Assembly: GCA_918807975.1 (NCBI GenBank)
Contig: OU964918.1
Coordinates: 30,116,477 to 30,180,476, forward strand
Length of the DNA stretch: 64,000 nt
Reading direction: 5' to 3'
Origin: Aplidium turbinatum
Lineage: Eukaryota; Chordata; Ascidiacea; Aplousobranchia; Polyclinidae
Part shown: positions 1 through 11,081 of the stretch, one piece after another
How positions within the stretch are numbered: position 1 is the first letter of the stretch
How the letters are laid out: the number at the start of each line of letters is the position of its first letter
Translations under genes and position numbers: made by a program
Notes under the pieces: model-generated
Seen by the model: only the letters and a program-made list of their open reading frames with translations
Told to the model about the DNA's origin: nothing
Databases searched by the model: none

Positions 1-2
1 CC

Positions 3-185
3 ACTAAAGTAAAAATGCCTACACCCTACAGGCATGTGTTAGAGTGTATACTACAGGGTGATGCTCTCGGAAGCAACAATCGGATTGTGATGCCGTCATG
101 CATTGTTTGGCGAATCCGAAACAATTTTCCAGATCCAGATGGCCGCTACACTGGATTTCAATGGCCAACTGAAGGAACATTATGA
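3..185 (+). CDS. 3' end of a gene with a P2RX7-type intracellular (ballast) domain
   Basis: The reading frame is open from the window edge to a TGA at 183-185, giving about 60 C-terminal residues. It contains YRHVLECIL, then RIVMPSCIVWRIRNNFPDP, then GRYTGFQ. This matches the last part of the zinc-binding cytoplasmic ballast domain of P2X7 receptors, whose human version ends with ILPSCCRWRIRKEFP and GQYSGF. That domain also occurs in many invertebrates as stand-alone proteins or joined to other modules, so the upstream part need not be an ion channel. The Pro-Ser-Cys core and the Trp-Arg-Ile-Arg motif are intact and no break is seen. The start and any upstream exons lie outside the window. 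A polyadenylation signal (AATAAA) sits at 340-345. The domain call is firm; calling the whole gene a P2X receptor would be inference. Confidence 0.8.
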   Translation, partial: TKVKMPTPYRHVLECILQGDALGSNNRIVMPSCIVWRIRNNFPDPDGRYTGFQWPTEGTL

Positions 186-339
186 GAGAGAGAGAGAACT
201 TTTATTTATTTTTGAATAGTGATGATGAATTAAATATGAATGATGATTCGTAGGCTACGATTTCTTCATTTTTCACTTCAAGTATATTTTAGGTTTTGTA
301 GGAACGTATCCAGTACAGTTTTATTAAACTGCAAAAAAC

Positions 340-345
340 AATAAA
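340..345 (+). terminator. Polyadenylation signal of the P2RX7-like gene
   Basis: An AATAAA hexamer lies about 155 bases after the stop codon, a usual 3' UTR distance. No other strong candidate lies between. A GA microsatellite (about 184-198) lies just after the stop. Confidence 0.45.
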
Positions 346-2160
346 TCTTTGAAAAAAGCAACCGCTTGTACCAACTCCGACCAAATTGTGATCCACCAAT
401 TACATCTAGGAAGCGTTTGTTTCATCCGTTGCTAACGACGTCCACTTAGGATGACGTAATACCACCAAAGTCGTCCCAGAGCAGTGGAATATGGAGTTTC
501 GCCTGTGGTGGCGCTGCGGAGCAGTCGTTTGATTAAATTACGCCCTAACCAGTCGAGCTACGAGGTTAAGATTAAAAAGTTCGCTAAGTGTAATTCTGCG
601 CTAGGAAATGCTTTAAAAAGTTACCGTACTATACTTGGATCCTACCAGTCAGGGGCACTTTAAATGAACAATTTAAAAGCCTTGTATATTCTTCCAAAAT
701 AATGCTATAACAAAAAAATATTGAACATAAAAAGTTAAAAACCTGTGGATTTATTCTGATGTTTTATCAATACCGGTACCGCATGACTAAATTCTTCAAA
801 GAAAACAGGTATAATAATTATTAATATTCTAGCAGAACATAGAAGATGCATAGGCCTATAAAGCACATGCATTTTAAATTTATCACAGTCTCGGTAAATG
901 ATTTTGTTTGTTTTCTGACTGAGGTAATTCATGAAGACCTGCATAAGATCTGTTATTTGTTGCCAAGTGTAACTTTTTAGTAATGCTAAATAATCTCATT
1001 TATAATTTTATTGCCTACCGTCAGCTTTAATAAATTTTATGTCTCCCAGCTCCATATTTAAACTCCAGTTCCATATTTAAAATTGGGAGTTTGTAAAATA
1101 TTGCTTTTGTAATGATAAAATTATTTATATAACTTTTAATGTTAAAATGCTGAAAAGATATATTACCACTGCAATTTAAAAACATACATCCAAACCTGAT
1201 CATAAAATTGCTTGATTAGGGAACACCCTGAAGGTTCTGGATCCAAGCCAGCAAGATGCTTTGACAACAAGTCTTTTTTAAGAAGAAATTCATACCAAGC
1301 TGGGACATTGTTGGTATCTGGTTTCACGTAAGTGCTTGGATACAGCAGTCCAGTTATAGACATATTTAAAAAATACAAAACCTCAGCAATGATGTTAGTA
1401 ATACATTAAGTTTTCAAGCTATGCACGATGGCCTTCCTAAAGTGCACAGATATCCTTTTGAGGTATTAGAATTTAAATAGGATAGCTAAGAACATTAAGC
1501 ACTAGATTTCACTTGTCATTTGGAGGCCTATTTGTAAGTCTACTTCTAGGCTTAACGTAGGTTTATTTTTACAACTGATTGATAAAGCAAGAGTTTTTCT
1601 TTTTCTTTTCTAGGTTTGGTGGCTGGATATTTGCATCTAGCTGCATCGATGCATATTTTAAACTTTTTGGTCTTGCCATTTTTTTCTTTTTTTGTTGGTG
1701 TTAAATTTGTGTGTTTACTTTGTCATTCTTTTCATGTTTGTGCCAGAAATGAAAAATAAAATTGAATTGGAATAGGATACGGTAACTGACAAAAAGCAAT
1801 TACACAAACGGATTCAAGCACATCCTTTAAAACCTTAACTTGCACCCCATAAAACCTTTAATCAATCAAGTTAGTTGGCAAACGAAAAGTTTCCAAACAT
1901 TACAAATGATTAAGTTATAGAGAAATATTTTGATTGGTTTGGGTGGTAGAAGCATTTGAAAATTTAAAAAAACACTTATACGGGGCAAAGAAACAGGATT
2001 TTCATGACGCACCTAACACTAATGCATCAAGAGATGTTGTTTTTTACTATTGAATTGTGTAGTATAATTTATAATGAACTAGCACAGCAATTTTTAGTCT
2101 TCTACCACAATTACAATAAAAGTTATGGGGCTCTGAAAATGGCTAGAATTGCTATTTGCT
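346..2160. other. Anonymous AT-rich stretch
   Basis: No reading frame looks like a known protein and no terminal repeats were found. A few short frames (735-944 and 1163-1378, both minus) have no recognisable content or codon bias. Confidence 0.5.
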
Positions 2161-2570
2161 ACCCCTCCCCAAGTCAAAAATAAGGGTAGCGCCCGAAATT
2201 CAAATGGCCGCCATGGGAAAACCGTTTGAGATATTGATCTAAAACTTAGGATTATTTCGTTTGGTAGCCTAAGGCATAGTATGACAACTTTTCAGCAAAA
2301 TCTGAGAGGTAGCCTACCATACAAGATATCTTCACATTGGCCGTTTTGATATGGAATGACCCAATTATGAGAACATAAAACACTGTGAGAGGTCACTAAA
2401 TGTTGGTAGATTCACCCTAAATTTTGCCAGGAAGGTTTTTTCAGGCAAATGCAAAGATTAAAGGGGTGTGCACAAATAAATAAAAAAATTCCGAAAAATT
2501 AAACGGTCTACTGTAGAAAGAGAAATACAAAAATGTTTCTCTGACTCAATTTTGGGCCCATGTCCAAGTA

Positions 2571-2849
2571 ATGGAACCCAATCTATCTGAACTCTGTTTG
2601 CAGGCAACAAGAGCTCTTTTTCCCTTTCCGACAACATATCTTTGTGAAGCTGGTTTTTTAGCACTAGCTATGATTAAAACCAAGTATCGCAACCAACTAC
2701 AACCAGAAGACGACATCAGATGTGCCTTAACGACCATCAACCCCAATTTCCATGAACTGGTGAAGCAAGATCAGGGACAACCTTGCTTCCCATTGAAATT
2801 TGAGAATGTGAGCAATAAACAAATTTCGCTAAAACAAGTTCTTTTGTGA
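2571..2849 (+). pseudogene. hAT transposase C-terminal fragment (ZBED5/SCAND3-like)
   Basis: This 92-codon frame contains a stretch close to TTYLCEAGFLALAMIKTKYR followed by PEDDIRCAL. That is the C-terminal dimerisation region typical of hAT transposases related to ZBED5, ZMYM6 and SCAND3, where the usual text is TYLCEAGFSALTSLKTKYRN. It ends shortly before an hAT-type terminus at 2919-2937 that reads GGTTGGGAAACACTG. The N-terminal BED finger and catalytic core are missing, and I found no partner CAGTG terminus upstream, so the copy looks 5'-truncated. It is not expected to be functional. Confidence 0.75.
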
Positions 2850-3701
2850 TTGCTGTAAGAGTCTGCAAAACATGAGTCTGCAAAAGTTTGGGCTATTGCA
2901 AAAATAGTCCGTGAATTGAAAAGGTTGGGAAACACTGCTATAGACAGTGATTCAACAATCTTAGTTCTCAGATCAGTGTTGTGCGGATATTGAAATTTGA
3001 TAATCCAATCCAATCCAAAAATTTTTAGAAATATCCGAATCCAATCCTGATCCAAAAATAATAGGAAAAGCAATATCCAATCCAGATCCGAAAACTAGCA
3101 TTATAGCAGACATAATTATGTTACACTAACATTTTTTTCTTACCCTACCATCCTTGTCTCAATTGCAGCATAATGAATTTATACTGATATTAAAGTAGCA
3201 CTCAGCCTACCAGTAATCAATCTAAAACACAACAATAAACGACAATAACAAAACAAAGAAAAATAGCAGTGTAAGCATGCGCACTGCGCAGTTGCACACA
3301 CTTATTAAAAGCATACTGTTTTTGAATATAATGATACAAATGTCATTATAAGATCAGTGTATAATAAATTGTCACTAATCACATGCTCACTTCCATGAAC
3401 CATACAGAAATGTAAGTCGTTCAGAAAACTATTCTTCCTCAGACCTAAACACACTAGTTGAGTAGGCTACAAGTAAAGCATCAACAGTTGATAATGTAAA
3501 TATAATCTAAAATGTCAAGTTAAAAGCATAATAGTATACTGCACAGCAACAGGAGATCTACTATGGCAAACTTTTTAGCTTCTGCTGGGCACCGAGGTAG
3601 GCTACTTTCATCAACCTCTTAGCGTGGCGTGCCTGCCTAACTGCCTTAGCTTAGTTGCTGCATGCTGGTACTTTGCTTCTGCTGAGTGCTAAAGTGCTTA
3701 C

Positions 3702-4343
3702 CAGTGTTGCCAACCAGGCAACCACACTTAATGAATGGGTACCAATTTTTTTCTAAATGAGTACCAAATTGATAAACAGAGTACCAAATTTTTTTCACCT
3801 TTAAAAATAACAAATTTTTATCCACTTTATTAGCGCAGAACAAAATTATGACCATAATTCTTTCCACCGAGTTTTTTTTTCTTTCAGACAAAGTTTAACT
3901 TTTTCTGTGCAATTCGCTCGTATCGAGCCAAGTCAAATCAATGTGGATTGACAGGAAGGTTACAAACTTTACAGAAGCTGAAATCTTTTTTGTCTTTGTT
4001 ATTTACCAGGCTAGATTTAGGTGGGCTGCACGACCAAGTGAATTCAACTTCCCATGTTTCAAATGCCTACGATTTTTATGATAGCATTTGGTTGGTTTAA
4101 CTTTTGCCATACACCATACAGCAAAACAAATTTGAAGAAATGACACTGTCAATGTCAGGTTGTCAAACTTTTACGATATTGAAAAAAAGTACAATACGAA
4201 TGATAAAAACCAAAAATGGTACCAAATAGTATCAAATGTATCCCGTTATGCAGAGTACCAAATCATTTTTTAGGGTACCAATGCAACCAAAATAGTACCA
4301 ATTTTTTTACTTTTTGGCACCAGAGTACCAATCGGCAACACTG
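3702..4343. mobile_element. Non-autonomous hAT, 642 bp
   Basis: Ends are CAGTGTTGCCAACCAGG and the complement of CGGCAACACTG. Flanks are identical octamers GTGCTTAC at 3694-3701 and 4344-4351. The interior repeats the phrase GTACCAAA many times on both halves, giving it a palindromic character. No coding potential was recognised. It sits only 15 bases from the next hAT insertion. Confidence 0.9.
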
Positions 4344-4791
4344 GTGCTTACTGCTGACCAGGGTTACCAGATTCTCAAGCTATAGTAAGGCCAAATTCAT
4401 TATAAAATAAGGCCAAAAAAAGGCCAAAATTTTTATTTACTTCTATTAAGGCTAAATAAACGCTAATTAATTAAAGTATTATTTTGTAAATGCCATTTAA
4501 CGATCAGGCATAACAGAAAATAATTTAACACTGTCAGAGCATAATGACCGGTTCGTTTGGTACAATATATTTGTACCGTATCTTATACTATTTTTCGCAG
4601 CAGACAAAATAAAAGGTTTCTCTCTCTCGTTTGCATAATCTGTTTAATAAACAATAACTGTAGTAGCAGAAAAACTAGAAACCATTATCACTTTAATTCA
4701 TCATCAGTATGCCTTACTTGCTGTATACTTACTCATTTTCAATATTTGTTTTTGTTTGTTTTGTTTTATTACCTTTATCCAGCATTGCGGG

Positions 4792-5038
4792 CAGGCCCGG
4801 ATTTAAGGGGGACAGAGGGGGCAGTTGCCCCGGGCCCCCCGACTTTTGAAAGGCCCCCCTATGTGAGAAAAAAATGTGATTTTGTGTTATTTTTTTCCTT
4901 TTGGCCTTCAAAGTTTCTGCAAAATGCTGTGCAGTAGTACTGGACTGATGCTACTGTGGTCGTAAAGATGGTTTTTCGCGCGTAGGCACGAAACATTTTT
5001 TTTTGCATTTTTTGCACTTTCCTCTAAATCCGGCCCTG
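4792..5038. mobile_element. hAT MITE, 247 bp
   Basis: Ends are CAGGCCCGGATTTAAGGG and the complement of CTCTAAATCCGGCCCTG. Flanks are identical ATTGCGGG octamers at 4784-4791 and 5039-5046. The GGGGCAGTTGCCCC motif near the left end recurs in degraded form elsewhere in the window (for example near 17650). It is inserted inside the hAT 4359-5586. Confidence 0.9.
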
Positions 5039-5194
5039 ATTGCGGGAAAGCGGACTTGTGCGCTATGCATCGGTGTACGCCTTCCGACGTACACCTGACC
5101 CACGCTGCATGCATCCGACTGCAATGTCTGTTTCCGGTTGTTTACTCACTACTCTACTTATGACTTAAATTTGGTACTACCCATTACTCGAAAT

Positions 5195-5346
5195 CGATCA
5201 CTAGGTAGAGGCAATTATCGTAAAGTTTCTTGCCCAGAGAAACAACAGCAAGTGCGGGTGGCTGGAGTCGAACATGCAGGCTCTCGACTGCGAGCCCAAC
5301 GCGCTAACCACTCGGCCACTGCTGCCAACACTCGGCCACTGCTGCC
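5195..5346 (-). repeat. tRNA-derived SINE
   Basis: Read on the minus strand, the head has an A box (GTGGCCGAGTGG followed by TTAGCGCG) and a B box (TGTTCGACTCC) at tRNA spacing. It continues into a body with GGGCAAGAAACTTTACG. The extended body after the B box marks it as a SINE rather than a gene. An 18-bp stretch at its 5' side (ACTCGGCCACTGCTGCC in plus sense) is duplicated in tandem at 5310-5346. Confidence 0.7.
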
Positions 5347-5723
5347 GACTGCTGCCGACGAATACTTGGAGAATAGGCTATACCTTAACCTTTCAAAAAA
5401 ATGATCAAAATATAACTGTTTCTGATAAAATTGGTTCTTTAACTGGTCAAAATTTGCAGCCATAAAAAGGGCCAAGTAAGGCCAGATTTTCTGGCCTTAT
5501 TTGCATCAACTTTTTTAAGCCAACTGGAATTTAAAAAGGCTAGATTTGTGGAATTTGCCCTAAAAAAAGACCATCTGGCAACCCCTCTGCTGACTGCGAG
5601 TACATCGGTAGGCACTTTAACATCACCCACTCGTCGAAGAGTGCTTGCTTTTCAATGTGAAATTGCTTTGTGTTTTAGTCACAATTTTCCTTATAAACTC
5701 CATTGATTGCAGTCATTAAAGCA

Positions 5724-5999
5724 CAGTCTCTATATTACTAGTCTGGAAGCTCAATGGCGTTGCTACGCAAGGCAGTGTCTTAGCATTTGAGACAGCGCCT
5801 CAAGTGGTAGTAGGGTACTTTTGCAATTCGTAACCAAAAGTCTAGGCAGGCTTAGCGGAGTAATGTCAACTGCAGGTTGTTTTAACTTTAAGTAGGCCAA
5901 ATTCTTATTTGCAGATTACCGCTAAATAGGCCTAGGCTATTTTTTCTTATTACCAGATTATCCTACTAAGTTAGTCTTAAGTTTTTAATATAGAGACTG
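5724..5999. repeat. Short terminal-repeat-bounded unit inside the left arm of the P-like element
   Basis: A second inverted copy of the terminus (TAATATAGAGACTG, ending at 5999) makes 5724-5999 look like a 276-bp mini-element with 14-bp perfect terminal repeats. The right arm has no equivalent of most of this interior, so it is either a MITE derived from the same family or a duplicated end. No flanking duplication was found. Confidence 0.4.
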
Positions 6000-6635
6000 C
6001 GTTCAAATCACAGAATCTGCTTGGAAGGTATAGGCTATGCAAATACAGGCATATTGCCAACTATCAACGGTGAAACTGTATGATATTGTGGTTGCAAACT
6101 GTTTTTAACTAATGTAGAATGTTTAGGATGTTAATTACAGTTAATATCTAGCATGACTACAAGTACCGGTAGTTAAAATATGATGTGAGTTTTCAAATTA
6201 CTAAGGAATTGATTACTTTATAGTTTGAAGTAGTAATCTTTAAAGTTCATAAGTTTCAATGTACCAAGTACTGATATACAGCAGCTTAATAATTGAAGGG
6301 TTTAATTACTAAATATTTGTGGAAGCTTTAAGCTGAAGTAGGCTTGAACTTACTGTAGCACCGTAATTGGCAGATGCTACTTAGCCAGCATCATTTCCAA
6401 AAACATTGATTGATCAACTAATTCAGTTGACACTTATTATAAAAAAGTGTATAAAGTTGTTTTATTTATTGATACAACAAAAAGTTGATATGTTTCAATC
6501 TGTGGCACTCAAAATAGTCACTCCCAAAAATTCCTTTGTGTTGTAATTTCTTATTCTTTATTATCTTAAGCATGTAATTTTTTTGAAGGTCAATTAGTCT
6601 ACGTATTGTCTTAGTTATGCTTATTTAAATTGATA

Positions 6636-6791
6636 ATGTTACAAGTTAAGCGTAAATGTGGTGGAATAAACTGCTGTTTACCACAATGTAACAGCACTAC
6701 AAATATGGGATTTTGTTTGTACAAAGTTCCAAGTGGTGAAAACAAAAGATTTTCTATTTCAACAGCACAGTGGGAAAAACAGTTTCATTGG
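6636..6791 (+). CDS. First exon of a THAP zinc-finger protein (probable transposase)
   Basis: An ATG at 6636 opens 52 codons ending at a GTAAG donor (6792). The peptide has CGGINCCLPQC followed by FCLYKVPSGEN and AQWEKQFHW. The close cysteines, the following F-x-L/Y-x-V-P segment and the tryptophan match the first half of a C2CH THAP DNA-binding domain. The second half (C-x2-H and the AVPTIF-like end) would lie on a later exon that I could not identify. THAP domains occur at the N terminus of P-element and THAP9 transposases, which fits its position just inside the left arm of the element. It could instead be a host THAP gene captured by the element, but that is less likely. Confidence 0.6.
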
Positions 6792-7162
6792 GTAAGATCA
6801 ACATAATAAAATAGTGTAGGCCTAATCTTATGTTGTATGTCATGATGGTTGACATTAGTAAAAAATAAGAGCTTATGCCTATAGTGAATCACGTAATGTG
6901 TCACACATATAATGTTTTTGTTTTTTTTAATTTAAGCAATAAGCATATGGTGCTCACTGCTAATGTACTCGTATATTGAGAAGATTCACTAATCTGGCAT
7001 GATCCCTGTGTCTAGTTGATTAGTGATGAACATGTGTGCTAATTGTAACATGCATTGTTAAATGTTATTTATGATATAGGTCATTGATTTTCAGATTTAG
7101 TTGGGGATGTCAATAGAGAGAAGATGCTACTAAGTAAAGCTTCAGATGCCTGTCCTTACCAG

Positions 7163-7287
7163 CAATAATTCGAGAAACGTTTGCTGCTGGTGCAGAACAC
7201 TACTTCGGTCGACAACGTCAAAGAGTTGAATGTGATACCGCGGCTACAGTTCGAATGCTTAGCAGTACCGCCAAAACTTTAGATATG
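7163..7287 (+). CDS. Possible internal exon of the P-like element, function unknown
   Basis: A 125-base stretch is bounded by an acceptor-like CCTTACCAG and a donor-like GTAAAAGT and is open throughout in one frame. It encodes IIRETFAAGAEHYFGRQRQ followed by VECDTAATVRMLSS and TAKTLDM. GC content is higher than in its surroundings. I do not recognise the sequence. Its place between the THAP exon and the element centre suggests a downstream transposase exon, but that is inference. Confidence 0.3.
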
Positions 7288-9493
7288 GTAAAAGTACTCT
7301 GCAGTGAAGGGATCTAATGTCGAGAGTGAACATTAGACTAACTACTCTGGCATACTGCGCCTTGTTTAAGTTACGGTGTTAATAGAAAGCCTATTTTATT
7401 CTTTAAAGTAATGTGCTATGAAATCAGCTTGAAATGCATACGATGAAAGTATGCTATGATGTTTATTGTACAAATCAAAAACGGATGACAAAATACAACA
7501 GGAATTCTCCTTCAATGTGTGCTTTTAGAATTGCTTATACTTTTCAGAGTGCTATGTAGTGCACTGTTCAGCTTATGCGATTGTTTAGCTGTTTTGTTTC
7601 TACGATGTAAGAAGTCTTGTAGTGGCAAAAACTTGTAGTGACTTATCATAGGCATACAGCACTTAAGTTCAGTTTTTTTTATTTCTGACCATCACAGCGA
7701 AAACAATACACGTCAACATAGTAAGGGTCTAGAAGAGTTCTTCAAAAGCGCCTTCGTAGAGGGTTTATGTATGGATTGCTGTATACCTTGCACAGTCCAA
7801 GTCCGGCAATAAGCTTTCTTCACAATAGTCGTGGTATGCATTAGGCAGATTAAGGTTGTTAATTTCATTGCGCGCAATATGTTGGTGTAATACCCCACTT
7901 TTCGAAGGGAATATCCCCGTCATAGGCGAATTTCCACCTTCCAAATTTTCATTCAACTGTAAAATACAAATAAATTCAGTAATGCATCATCTTCAGCAAG
8001 TGCCATTAATCTCTCCAAACTTGGGTGACCATTTGATGCCATAGTTCTTTAGCATACCAGTAATGTAAATATATAATGCATATGTTTTGTGTAAAATAAG
8101 TCACGTTCAATTGCTATAAATAGTATGCAAAAAATGGCACCAAAGAAGGTTCATTACCGGTACCTCAAAATGTAAATATAGCTAGTAGCTACGGAATTAT
8201 TGAATTAATGCACTTCTAAAGTATCACCATCATAATGGTGTATATTGCATATTATGCTTTTGAAAGCTAACTTTTTCAACCTGCAGTTATGTATTTCATT
8301 GGCTACATTTCCAAATTTGATATTGATAATATTATTATTACTATTTATTTGCATCAGACCAATAAGTCCATAGTAATTACCATACATGCAAAAAGACAAA
8401 AACAAAAAATACAAGAATAATCACAATAACCCGGTTAACAGATAATGCTGTTGCGGAGAATTGTTAACGAGTAAGCTGCAAAAGTATTAAGTGTAGTTAA
8501 ACATACCTCATCAAAAATATTGTACGATAAGTTCTTTTTCACTCATGTCTTGAAGAGCCTCCAAACATTGTGACAACATTTTAATGACTTTTTAAAACAA
8601 TATAATAAAAAACCTTTCTGTACACTTATTGCTGTATTGTAATAAACATATACTGTATTTATGAACATTCTCTATTTGTATTATGCATATAAATTGTTTT
8701 CTATATCATGAGTGGCCCACGAGTAACATGCTAAATGTGACATATCTGAAATATAGAAGTGCTGTATTTCCTTTTCTATGAAGCTAGCTGTTTGCATTCA
8801 AAAGTAAGTTACCAATACCTTAGCCCATCGGTGTTTAATTCAAACATAGTTATTTTGCTTACCGTATGTATGTGCTTACGAGAATTAGCACAAGCATATT
8901 TTTAGTGAAATTGGCTCAAAATCAACCGTGGTTACGGTAGTGAATAAGAACTCATAATATATAGGCTACAAATGTGTCATGTCAAATGTACTTCTTCATT
9001 TTGGTGCAAAATATCTTAAGTGGAACAAGAAATGAGATAACATACGTAACTTTATATTTTTATCAGTAGTAAACAAACAAGTTTTTTGCCAGTACATCTG
9101 CAGTCTGTAGTGTAAACTGACAAACAATAAATATTCAATGGCAAGTTAGAATAAACTTATTGGGCCAAACCTAGAAAACTAGCCACAAGAATAGGACAAT
9201 TTTTTGACTGTAATTCACATATTCATAATGAACAACAAAATTGTTGATTACGTGACAACTGACAAGTATAGATTTGACCAGTGCATCATAATTTGCACAT
9301 GTCTGATATAACCTTATCTAGATTTACATAATGTAATTAATATCTTTTAAAAATTCTTCAGTATAAATAACCTGTACAGTGTACATATATATATATTTAT
9401 ACACTTTGAATAGACAAAAGTCACACAAAAGTTAATTGGAATTACTGTTTAATCTTGAGTCTAGGTCAATTTCCATTGGCAACAAGTGCCTTC
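7288..9493. other. Interior of the P-like element, little recognisable
   Basis: No transposase core was recognised on either strand. A minus-strand frame at 7765-7956 is open for 63 codons without known content. About 7658-7748 matches, in inverted orientation, sequence near 14225-14320 (shared TTTATTTCTGACCATCA and ACAATACACGTCA), so it is a dispersed repeat. A short TA run lies near 9387-9400. Confidence 0.4.
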
Positions 9494-9501
9494 CTTTAAA
9501 C

Positions 9502-10640
9502 CAGGGGTCGGCAAACTTTCTGTACTACTGGGCCAAATCTACAAACTTCCGGTAACGTGCGGGCCGCATAAATTTCAACCTATAAACAATCGCCACATTA
9601 TCCTTAAAATCATGGCGCACCTGCAACTCCTATTCCTGTGTCTATTGCACAATGAGACGTGTTTGTTGCCGTTTCATATTTATTGTCAAACACGTATTAA
9701 AACGCAATGCATTGTTTTTATTTACTTATCATTTATCAATGTGAAGGATGATGTTGTTTCTGTGTCATGGCCAAGGTGTTTAAATCAGCTGGCAATTTTG
9801 TTGATGATATTTGCAATACGTCATTCAAATGACGATCTGACAGGCGAGTGCGAAGTTTATTCTTTGCGTCATTCATTTTTGAAAAAAGCTGCTCACAGCA
9901 ACATGTGGTTCCAAACATGCACATCACACGTTTTGCATTGTCATACAGATGAGGATAGGTGGATTTCTGGACATATTCTTTATAAAAGTTGGCAATTGGA
10001 ACTGAATCGTATTTGGCCTTCAAAATGTTGGATGATTGAAGTTCAATTATTTCCATTTGCATCTCATGTGACACAGTATTGACATCCATTGAAAATGGAA
10101 TGGCAAATAAATCGAATCTGTTTTTTTGATTTTTCAAATTGCAAAATCGAGATTCAAAGTTAGTTTTAGTGGAAACGATAAGTGATATGTACTTATCAGG
10201 GTTGGAAGGTTTACAAAGGCCAAAATTGGGAAAATGAGCAAAGTTGGAATTGATTACCGTAGTTGAGTTTCCCAAAGACGTAGCTTGTTTACGAAGGCAG
10301 TAATATGATCATACATCTGATTAATAAATTGCTCCTTTCCTTGTAGTTGTAAGTTTAGCTTGTTCATATGAGAAGTGAAATCAGTGAGAAAGGCTAAATT
10401 TGTTAACCAATCACAATCACTAAGTTCATTAATGCCGAAACCTACGTTTCTTTTGTTTCAAGAAAGTTTTCGTTTCGTTTTCTATTTCGTTTCGCAAATC
10501 ATAAAACCGTTGTAACATGGCACATGCGTAGATAATGATGAAACTTTAGTTCATGCACTAAAAGTAAGATCGTTGGAGGGCCGCAAAAAGTTTGTCCGCG
10601 GGCCGCATTTGGCCCGCGGGCCGCAGTTTGCCGACCCCTG
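9502..10640 (-). mobile_element. hAT element with GTF2IRD2-like transposase, 1139 bp
   Basis: Ends are CAGGGGTCGGCAAACTTTC and the complement of CAGTTTGCCGACCCCTG. Flanks are identical CTTTAAAC octamers at 9494-9501 and 10641-10648. Termini of this form are typical of hAT-Charlie elements. It lies in the right half of the P-like element, so it is younger than that insertion. It holds only the 3' half of a transposase gene, so it is an internally deleted copy. Confidence 0.92.
9736..10440 (-). pseudogene. hAT transposase remnant (GTF2IRD2/ZBED-like)
   Basis: On the minus strand, the region upstream of about 10260 reads LNLQLQGKEQFINQMYDHI and the 179-codon frame below it contains FDLFAIPFSMDV, LQSSNILKAKYDSV, then MFGTTCCCEQLFSKMNDAK and KLRTRLSDRHLNDVL. 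This is the C-terminal half of transposases related to GTF2IRD2 and FAM200, including the hAT dimerisation motif (CEQLFS). The N-terminal BED finger and first catalytic residues are absent, and the parts lie in more than one frame, so it is inactive. A plus-strand frame of 198 codons over the same place is only an antisense shadow. Confidence 0.85.
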
Positions 10641-11081
10641 CTTTAAACTAACCAGTGCCTAATATTCATGGCAGAAAAGTTTATCAACTAACCAGCCTTT
10701 GAACAACCTATGTTTTGGTCTTCTGCTGAAGAAGCCAAAATTCAATTCCTTAATAATTTGAACTCACATCATCTTTTAACTAGCCTACTTGTAAGTTTAG
10801 TCATGCTAACCTAAGCCTCAGAAAAGTAAACCAAACGAATTTTTCTAGATAAACACTGGAACTAACATCCTAAACATTCCACATTAGTTAAAAACAAGTC
10901 TGCAACCACAACATCTTGCACAATTTCACCATTGATAGTAGACAATATGCCTGTATTTGCATACCTTTGGTGCTTTGCTTTCATAATATACCCTACCACC
11001 ACTAGGAGCGCTGTTTCACGAGCGACGACAACTGCCTTTTTCGTTAGCCTTCCAGACTAATTATATAGAGACTGTGATTAA

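Larger units (their letters stand above)
4359..5586. mobile_element. Non-autonomous hAT, 1.2 kb, host to two younger insertions
   Basis: The left end is CAGGGTTACCAGAT and the right end is the complement of AGGGGTTGCCAGATGG. Flanks are identical CTGCTGAC octamers at 4351-4358 and 5587-5594. Subterminal sequence repeats AAGGCCAAA-like words. A hAT MITE (4792-5038) and a tRNA-derived SINE (about 5195-5345) lie inside. No transposase was recognised. Confidence 0.85.
5722..11076 (+). mobile_element. P-element/THAP-like DNA transposon with long imperfect inverted arms
   Basis: Both ends carry CACAGTCTCTATAT in inverted orientation. The homology continues inward for several hundred bases: the left arm runs from 5722 to about 6210 and the right arm is the reverse complement of about 10660-11076. 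Shared phrases include GCAAATACAGGCATATTG and AATGTTTAGGATGTTA. The copy is flanked by ATTAAAG on both sides (5715-5721, 11077-11083). The right copy overlaps the TTAA used by the neighbouring palindrome, so target size (7 or 8 bp) is uncertain. A THAP-like exon lies at 6636-6791. Together with an 8-bp duplication around a related footprint at 22449-22476, this favours the P superfamily; Kolobok (TTAA targets, THAP) is the alternative. A hAT copy (9502-10640) has inserted into it. Confidence 0.65.

Noticed and set aside
5195-5346. Functional tRNA gene
   Set aside because: A and B boxes are present but stems are imperfect and a non-tRNA body follows, as at the other tRNA-like loci (11690, 43412, 50765, 57608, 58002, 58313).
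9486-10082. 198-codon plus-strand reading frame
   Set aside because: It is antisense to the hAT transposase remnant at 9736-10440 and crosses the element boundary; no protein homology by eye.
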